Made by a program: the position numbers and the translations under genes. 64,000 nucleotides of DNA, taken from Oscillospiraceae bacterium (lineage in GTDB: Bacteria; Bacillota; Clostridia; Oscillospirales; Ruminococcaceae). The notes below the pieces were generated by a model. It saw nothing but the letters and a program-made list of their open reading frames with translations, had not been told where the DNA came from and ran no database searches. This document shows, in pieces, positions 59,316 to 64,000 of the stretch (positions are counted from its first letter, which is position 1; every line of letters begins with the position of its first letter). The stretch is from positions 1-64,000 of the forward strand of contig JAQUYD010000002.1 in the NCBI GenBank assembly GCA_028692035.1, in the 5' to 3' direction.

Positions 59316-60380
59316 TCAATCGCCCTCCTTTTGCCGGCGGCGCCGCCTGAGCTCTGCCACGGCCAACTTGATGTTCTCGGCAATATCGATCTTTGCCGGG
59401 CAGATATACGAGCAGGTTCCGCAACCGATACAGCGGTGGATATCATAAAAAGCAAGTTCCTGATATTTTTCGAGTTCAATGTAGCGGTTAATATAAAACG
59501 GGGTTAGGTTTTCCGGGCAAACCTCCGCACAGCGGCCACAGCCAATGCACCGGTAGCGCCGTTTTTTCTCCTCGTCCCGCAAAGCCAACACTGCGCGGGA
59601 CATTGTGCCAACCGGATAGTTGTCTGGATCCTCACAAATTTCACCGGTCATGCTGCCACCAATGACCACATATCCCGGATCCTCCGCCAAACCGCACCGT
59701 TCAAACAGATGGGTCGGCGTCATACCGATGGAGACCTCCAGATTCATCGGGTTTGCAACGCAGCCGCCCGCCACCGTCACAAAGCAGGTGGACTGGATAC
59801 GGTGTTCATATACCGCCCGGTACAGATGGATCAGGCTGCATACGCCGATCATCACAGTGGGGCCATCGCTATCAAAATCGTCCATCGTCCGGAATTCTGC
59901 CGGATAACGCCCGTGGATCCGCCGGATCTCCACCCCGTCAATATCCTTGGGAAGCTTTGTTTTGAGATCCATATCGCTTAAATTTTTGTAAATGGCAAAA
60001 TAGATTTTTGGATTACCCACTGCCTTTGCTGCCAGGCGAAGGCCCTCACCCGTTTCTTTTTGCATGAACAAAAGGGGGTTCATCTGGCTGGAGACGTAGG
60101 GTTCATCGTCAATGGCGTCTCCAACCACGACCTCGATCTTCATCTGACGGGCCTTTTCCAACTTTTCGTGTAAGAATACCCCGTCCCGCTCGTCCACAAT
60201 GCGGGCCAGTTTTGCCAGCTCGATGATCTGCTCTCCGGAAAGCGCCGCCCCATCGTAGGGCAGATCGCTATCGAACAGCATCCCTGCATAATTCGCGTTT
60301 AAAAAAGTACGCAGCTTCCGGCGCAAGGCCGGTTCTTTGCGTTGTTCCAAAATAATTCCGCGGGTAAAATTTCCTGCCAC
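59316..60380 (-). CDS. rnfC: RnfC-like ferredoxin-type subunit
   Basis: A 354-residue RnfC-like protein. Two 4Fe-4S cluster motifs are near the C-terminus: CIGCGRCAEVCPENLTP and CIGCGTCSYICPAKIDI. Upstream are TVAGGCVANPMNLEVSIGMT and a SLBB-like region. It is shorter than canonical RnfC (about 440 residues) and lacks the N-terminal GGxHPP motif and a clear glycine-rich FMN/NADH loop. GTG 60380 follows AAGGGG; the ATG at 60419 has no spacing for a ribosome-binding site. It may take electrons from ferredoxin or another donor rather than NADH. Confidence 0.8.
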   Translation of the reverse strand: MAGNFTRGIILEQRKEPALRRKLRTFLNANYAGMLFDSDLPYDGAALSGEQIIELAKLARIVDERDGVFLHEKLEKARQMKIEVVVGDAIDDEPYVSSQMNPLLFMQKETGEGLRLAAKAVGNPKIYFAIYKNLSDMDLKTKLPKDIDGVEIRRIHGRYPAEFRTMDDFDSDGPTVMIGVCSLIHLYRAVYEHRIQSTCFVTVAGGCVANPMNLEVSIGMTPTHLFERCGLAEDPGYVVIGGSMTGEICEDPDNYPVGTMSRAVLALRDEEKKRRYRCIGCGRCAEVCPENLTPFYINRYIELEKYQELAFYDIHRCIGCGTCSYICPAKIDIAENIKLAVAELRRRRRQKEGD

Positions 60381-60437
60381 CCACTTCACCCCTTCTATAG
60401 TTATTGGGAAATGGTACATCCCTTCGTTCTACCAATC

Positions 60438-60459
60438 AAAAAACACTGCCGCAGCAGTG
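60438..60459 (-). terminator. terminator of rpe
   Basis: CACTGC and GCAGTG form a short stem with a 4-base loop followed on the minus strand by six T residues, directly after the rpe stop. Confidence 0.75.
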
Positions 60460-60460
60460 G

Positions 60461-61132
60461 TCAAAAAGCGGCCTCCCCCGCAAAGGCACTCTGGAGGATT
60501 GCGTCGATGGCATCCTGGCGATCCGCAGCGCCGAATACGGCAGACCCGGCCACCAGCACATCCGCGCCCGCCTGCGCCGCCGTTTTTGCCGTCGCAGAGT
60601 CGATTCCTCCGTCTACCTGTACCCATAGGGCCTTGTGGTTCTGCCGCGCCCATCTGCGTAGATCCTTTACTTTCGGCATCATATCCGCCATAAATTTCTG
60701 CCCGCCAAAGCCAGGCTCGACCGTCATGACCAAGGCCATGTCCAGCTGCGGCAAAAATGGCTCCAAAACCGCCGCATCCGTCCCGGGTTTGATGGCCATG
60801 CCAGCTTTCAGCCCAAAACCGCGGATCGCATCAATTGTTTTTTGGGGATCCGATTCCGACTCATAGTGAAAGGTAATCATGTCTGCTCCTGCCTTGACAA
60901 AAGAAGGCAGGTAGGCCAGCGGATCGCTAATCATCAAATGCACATCAAAAAACAACTGCGTTTTCGGACGCAGCGACGAGACGACACATGCCCCAAAAGA
61001 AATATTCGGCACAAAATGCCCGTCCATTACGTCGATGTGCAACATGTGTGCGCCGCCGCGTTCCACATCGGCAGCCTCCTGTTCCAGCCTGGAAAAATCC
61101 GCGGAAAGGATGGAAGGTGAAATCTGTATCAT
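60461..61132 (-). CDS. rpe: ribulose-phosphate 3-epimerase
   Basis: A 223-residue TIM-barrel enzyme interconverting ribulose 5-phosphate and xylulose 5-phosphate. Metal and substrate motifs: SPSILSADFSRLEQE, HIDVMDGHFVPNISFG, DVHLMISDPLAYL, MTVEPGFGGQKFM and VDGGIDSATA. Length is normal. GGGAG precedes ATG 61132. It is a single gene, ended by a terminator before the Rnf-like module. Confidence 0.95.
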   Translation of the reverse strand: MIQISPSILSADFSRLEQEAADVERGGAHMLHIDVMDGHFVPNISFGACVVSSLRPKTQLFFDVHLMISDPLAYLPSFVKAGADMITFHYESESDPQKTIDAIRGFGLKAGMAIKPGTDAAVLEPFLPQLDMALVMTVEPGFGGQKFMADMMPKVKDLRRWARQNHKALWVQVDGGIDSATAKTAAQAGADVLVAGSAVFGAADRQDAIDAILQSAFAGEAAF

Positions 61133-61311
61133 AAAAATCTCCCACAGCCTTCAAAGCTTTTTCATTGATCCTACAAGGCATAATACGGGTATATTTTAAA
61201 TCATCTGTCGGAAAAGGTCAAATAAAACCGCCCGAATTTTACAATTTGGTCATATCCCGGGGCAATTGGGCAAAATGTTTCCTTTTTTCTTTGGAAATTG
61301 CTTTTTAGCCC

Positions 61312-61342
61312 TTGACTTGGAGTGGACTTCATGTACTATCAT
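61312..61342 (+). promoter_or_regulatory. MerR-type promoter of the aldo/keto reductase
   Basis: TTGACT (61312-61317) and TATCAT (61337-61342) are 19 bases apart, the long spacing typical of MerR-family-controlled promoters. The spacer holds an imperfect dyad, CTTGGAGT-GG-ACTTCATG. An alternative -10, TACTAT, would give a 16-base spacer. No MerR gene is in the window. Confidence 0.45.
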
Positions 61343-61451
61343 AAAAATTGCATACTCCCCATCGTTTGCAGCTTCAGCGATTTCGTGCTACAATGGGATA
61401 AAGCAACAGGACTAAGATTTCGATTCAACCTGGAAAGGACTGGTGAAACAA

Positions 61452-62570
61452 ATGAAACACAATTTACTGGAAAAATTGGGCGTCAGCGTCCCCCAGTTGG
61501 GGCTTGGCTGCATGCGCCTGCCCACAGACGGCGATACCATCGATTATGCCCATGCGCAGAAAATCGTTGATTATGCAATGGCCCATGGCGTTAATTACTT
61601 TGATACCGCCCATATGTACCACAATGGGGAATCGCAGTATTTTCTCGGCAAGGCACTGGCGAAATACCCCCGGGAAAGCTATTTTCTGACCAATAAGCTG
61701 CCCATCTGGTATTGTAAGGAACCCTCTGATCTAGAAAAAATCTTTCAGGATCAGCTGCAACGTTGCCGGACCAGCTATTTTGATTTTTATTTTATGCACT
61801 CTATGAACGATGAGCACTGGAAAATGGCTAAAGATCTGGGACTGGTCGAATTCATGAAGCAGAAGAAAGCGGATGGATCTGCCAAGGCCATTGGGTTCTC
61901 TTTCCACGGCAACCTGCCGCTTTTAAAAGAAATGGTCGAAGCAGCTGACTGGGATTTTGTCCAATTGCAGTTAAACTATCTGGATTGGGACAACCAAAAC
62001 GCCAAAGAATTTTATGCCGTGTTGGAACATAAGGGCATCCCCTGTTTCGTAATGGAGCCGGTGCGCGGCGGCTATCTGGCCACCCTGACCCCCAACACGC
62101 AAGAAGTGTTCAAAAAGGCCGCGCCGGAACGTTCCATGGTATCCTGGGCGTATCAATGGCTGCTGTCCAAGCCCAACATCAAAGTCGTGTTGACCGGTTC
62201 CTCCTCTTTGGAGCAGTTTGTGGAAAATGTCTCCCTGTTTAATACGCTCCCCCCTCTAGGCGAAAAAGAGGCCGACGTTATTAGCAGCGCAATTAAGGAA
62301 CTCAATTCTATCCCGACTGTGCCCTGTACCGGCTGCCGCTATTGCATGGATTGTCCCGCCGGGGTGGATATCCCCGCGGTTTTCGCCGCGTATAATTACC
62401 GGGCCAGTCACCATACGATGGCGCAGGTCCGCAAAAAGTATGAGGAAATCCCCGCAGGGGCCCGTGCAGATGCGTGCGTCTCCTGCCGCGCCTGCTGTGA
62501 CAAATGTCCGCAGTCTATTGATATCCCGTCCGAGCTTGCCCGCATCAAAGACGAGATTTACGCTGAATAA
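61452..62570 (+). CDS. aldo/keto reductase with C-terminal 4Fe-4S clusters
   Basis: A 372-residue protein. The N-terminal ~270 residues form an aldo/keto reductase barrel with catalytic-type residues in NYFDTAHMYHNGESQY (Asp, Tyr), FLTNKLPIW (Lys) and FYFMHSM (His). The last ~100 residues carry CTGCRYCMDCPAGVDIP and a second CVSCRACCDKCPQSIDIP, each able to hold a 4Fe-4S cluster. The family is common in clostridia and probably couples ferredoxin-type electrons to carbonyl reduction; the substrate is unknown. GTG 61443 is an alternative start. Confidence 0.88.
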   Translation: MKHNLLEKLGVSVPQLGLGCMRLPTDGDTIDYAHAQKIVDYAMAHGVNYFDTAHMYHNGESQYFLGKALAKYPRESYFLTNKLPIWYCKEPSDLEKIFQDQLQRCRTSYFDFYFMHSMNDEHWKMAKDLGLVEFMKQKKADGSAKAIGFSFHGNLPLLKEMVEAADWDFVQLQLNYLDWDNQNAKEFYAVLEHKGIPCFVMEPVRGGYLATLTPNTQEVFKKAAPERSMVSWAYQWLLSKPNIKVVLTGSSSLEQFVENVSLFNTLPPLGEKEADVISSAIKELNSIPTVPCTGCRYCMDCPAGVDIPAVFAAYNYRASHHTMAQVRKKYEEIPAGARADACVSCRACCDKCPQSIDIPSELARIKDEIYAE

Positions 62571-62582
62571 ACCCCGATGCAG

Positions 62583-62616
62583 GCATGCCGCGCCAAAAAA
62601 TTTTGGCGCGGCATGC
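62583..62616. repeat. 34-base perfect palindrome
   Basis: GCATGCCGCGCCAAAA-AA-TTTTGGCGCGGCATGC lies 13 bases after the reductase stop. It makes a very stable hairpin but lacks a T-run, so it may protect the mRNA 3' end rather than terminate. Confidence 0.75.
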
Positions 62617-62830
62617 TGCTATCTGATGCACGGCTTTGGCCTTTCCGGCTCTTCACGGGCCTTAGCGGCCACCGGAAAAACTGGCCGCGCTTGAGCTTCG
62701 CATCGCAACCGGGGCCTTCTTTATCTTATGACCTCGCTTTGTCTACTGCTACTTAGAACGTCAGCGGTAAAAAAGTGGCATCCGTTCCCAAACGCGCTTT
62801 TGGCTATGTCTGCAACATGCGATATTTTTG

Positions 62831-62864
62831 AAAAAAGCCCCGATCAGATGATCGGGGCTTTTTT
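62831..62864. terminator. bidirectional terminator
   Basis: A perfect 16-bp inverted repeat (AAAAAAGCCCCGATCA with its complement, 2-base centre) has T-runs on both strands, between the converging reductase and rhomboid-like genes. Confidence 0.9.
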
Positions 62865-63537
62865 ACCAGTATCGGTTTTGATTGTTTTTCATCTCGCGGC
62901 GAAAATTTCGTCGTTGTGCGCCATATTTTTTCTCGTTTTTAACAAACTGAATCAAATCGCCGCCGAAAAACAAAAAGAAATTCAACAACGAGGCGATAAT
63001 CGCCGCCCGGGTAGACCAGTTGCCAAAAACCAGCTGAATGGCAAACAAAATCCAATCCACATAGGCCAGATATTTCATCTTGATTGGCAAAAAGAAAAAC
63101 AACAGGATTTCGTGATCCGGAAACAGAAAGGCAAACGCCAAAAACAACGACAGGTTCAAATAGGTGCTGGTGCCGTACCCTGTAAAGAACGCCGCGATCA
63201 CCGCGCCGACCAGCCCCACCAGATAGTAGAGATTGAACCGGAAGGTACCCCAAACATTTTCCAGCGTGCTGCCTAGAAAATAATAAAAATACAAAAAGAA
63301 AAACAGCGAAATAATCGACGCCGTAGGCGGTACAAAAACAAACGTGATAAACCGCCAAAACTGCCCGTGAAGCGCCGCCTGCGTGTATAAAGCCAAGTAA
63401 CTGCTGAGGCTCGTTCCCTGCACCGAAAAAATGACATCACCGATAAAAACCGCCGCAATGGTGATGACGATATACAGCATCAGATTCGGAATACCTACCC
63501 GGCCGAACCTGCGTTCCAATTTATCCAGCCAATTCAT
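62863..63537 (-). CDS. rhomboid-like membrane protein, apparently without catalytic residues
   Basis: A 224-residue protein with about six membrane segments in rhomboid order: PNLMLYIVITIAAVF, a QFWRFITFVFVP segment that matches the rhomboid WRxxTxxFxH region, FFFLYFYYFLGSTLENVWGT, and GYGTSTYLNLSLFLAFAF. The active-site GxSG serine motif and the late His are not found, which suggests an inactive rhomboid-like protein. The C-terminal tail is basic (KKYGAQRRNFRREMKNNQNR). Function unknown. Confidence 0.6.
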   Translation of the reverse strand: MNWLDKLERRFGRVGIPNLMLYIVITIAAVFIGDVIFSVQGTSLSSYLALYTQAALHGQFWRFITFVFVPPTASIISLFFFLYFYYFLGSTLENVWGTFRFNLYYLVGLVGAVIAAFFTGYGTSTYLNLSLFLAFAFLFPDHEILLFFFLPIKMKYLAYVDWILFAIQLVFGNWSTRAAIIASLLNFFLFFGGDLIQFVKNEKKYGAQRRNFRREMKNNQNRYW

Positions 63538-63764
63538 CCATTTTCCCCCACTCTTCTATTGCGGCCCGGATTTAACCGCCCAATTTTTTCCGTCGAAGTC
63601 CGAGCCGCCGCCCGCTGCGGCCGGCGCGCTGTCTTACCGATTGGGCCCGCCGCTACTTTGCGGTTATTATACCATAGTCTTGGCAACAAGAACATTTCTA
63701 TTCTGTAAATTTTCCCATTTGTCTGTAACTCAATAAAAAAATATTGAAAAACAGTTTATATTTA

Positions 63765-63793
63765 TTGACAAACGATAATTTTATTGCTATACT
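63765..63793 (+). promoter_or_regulatory. sigma-A promoter
   Basis: A consensus TTGACA (63765-63770) and TATACT (63788-63793) with a 17-base spacer, 30 bases before the partial gene at 63823. Confidence 0.82.
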
Positions 63794-63822
63794 ACAAAAA
63801 ACGAGTCCAAAGGAGAATCGCT

Positions 63823-64000
63823 ATGAAGATCAGTATTGTGGGCAAGGGAAGCTTAAGCTCTTTTTTGGAAAAACTCTGCTGGGTTTTCTTTTTCGCCGGC
63901 CTTGCCCTGACCGTCGCTCTTCCCTGGATTCTGAACTTCTATGGGCGGATTTTCTGGCATGATTTGGGGGCCGATTATATCCGCATCCTCATTGTGCTGT
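63823..64000 (+). CDS. partial membrane protein, DUF2975-like
   Basis: The first 59 codons of a gene that runs off the window. It begins MKISIVGKGSLSSFLEKLCW, followed by a membrane segment (FFFAGLALTVALPWIL). The GKGSLSSFL start resembles DUF2975 membrane proteins, which are usually followed by a small helix-turn-helix regulator. AAGGAG lies 7 bases before ATG. Confidence 0.5.
   Translation, partial: MKISIVGKGSLSSFLEKLCWVFFFAGLALTVALPWILNFYGRIFWHDLGADYIRILIVL

Noticed and set aside
62617..62830. Possible tRNA or small RNA in the GC-rich gap
   Set aside because: No cloverleaf or conserved T-loop could be formed by eye; only inverted repeats and a terminator are visible.

Overview
Organism and setting. 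The window looks like chromosome from an endospore-forming member of the Clostridia, probably Oscillospiraceae/Ruminococcaceae-like. It carries spoVT, strong GGAGG ribosome-binding sites, frequent TTG/GTG starts, a HrcA-type CIRCE operator, a TnpX/TnpV-type mobile element and an Rnf-like module, and its core genes are moderately GC-rich. No rRNA, tRNA or CRISPR array was seen.  Layout. (1) 1-3.8 kb is an AT-rich accessory patch: a broken conjugation coupling-protein fragment, an ABC-three-component middle subunit plus ATPase without a visible effector, and a KilA-N protein whose 3' end is duplicated. (2) 4.1-6.7 kb is a three-gene cluster: SMEK-domain membrane protein, sigma factor, LURP-one-like protein. 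(3) 6.8-32.9 kb is mostly core genome. It holds a glycerate module (glycerate kinase, GntP permease, CdaR regulator, and a distant tartronate semialdehyde reductase), Nif3, aldolase, a CorC-like protein, pnp/rpsO, ribF, the translation operon rimP-nusA-rnpM-ylxQ-infB-rbfA-nrnA-truB, an M20 amidohydrolase, a VanY-like carboxypeptidase, and htpG behind a CIRCE element. (4) 33.2-54.5 kb is a 20.7 kb element inserted inside spoVT. (5) 54.9-64 kb is core genome again: a glycosidase-like protein, a four-gene Rnf-like complex (C-D-E-A, no G or B), rpe, an aldo/keto reductase with ferredoxin-like clusters, a rhomboid-like protein and a partial DUF2975-like gene.  Main result. The codons for SpoVT residues 1-34 lie at 33211-33312 and the remaining 146 residues lie 20.7 kb away at 54021-54458, fused in frame to a large serine recombinase. 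The same hexamer GACCCG, in the same codon phase, marks both junctions. Recombination between them would restore a 180-residue SpoVT and at the same time give the recombinase back its own C-terminal tail. This resembles the skin element in sigK, but in a different sporulation gene.  Inside the element are tnpV, an AAA ATPase, an XRE regulator, a SLOG-like protein next to a voltage-gated K+ channel and a ribbon-helix-helix protein, a long operon of SPFH, zinc-ribbon and small membrane proteins (possibly an undescribed envelope-stress or defence system), a sigma-like protein, a ParM/ParR pair, and MobC plus a relaxase gene split by a group II intron. No type IV secretion genes are visible in it, so it looks mobilizable rather than self-transmissible.
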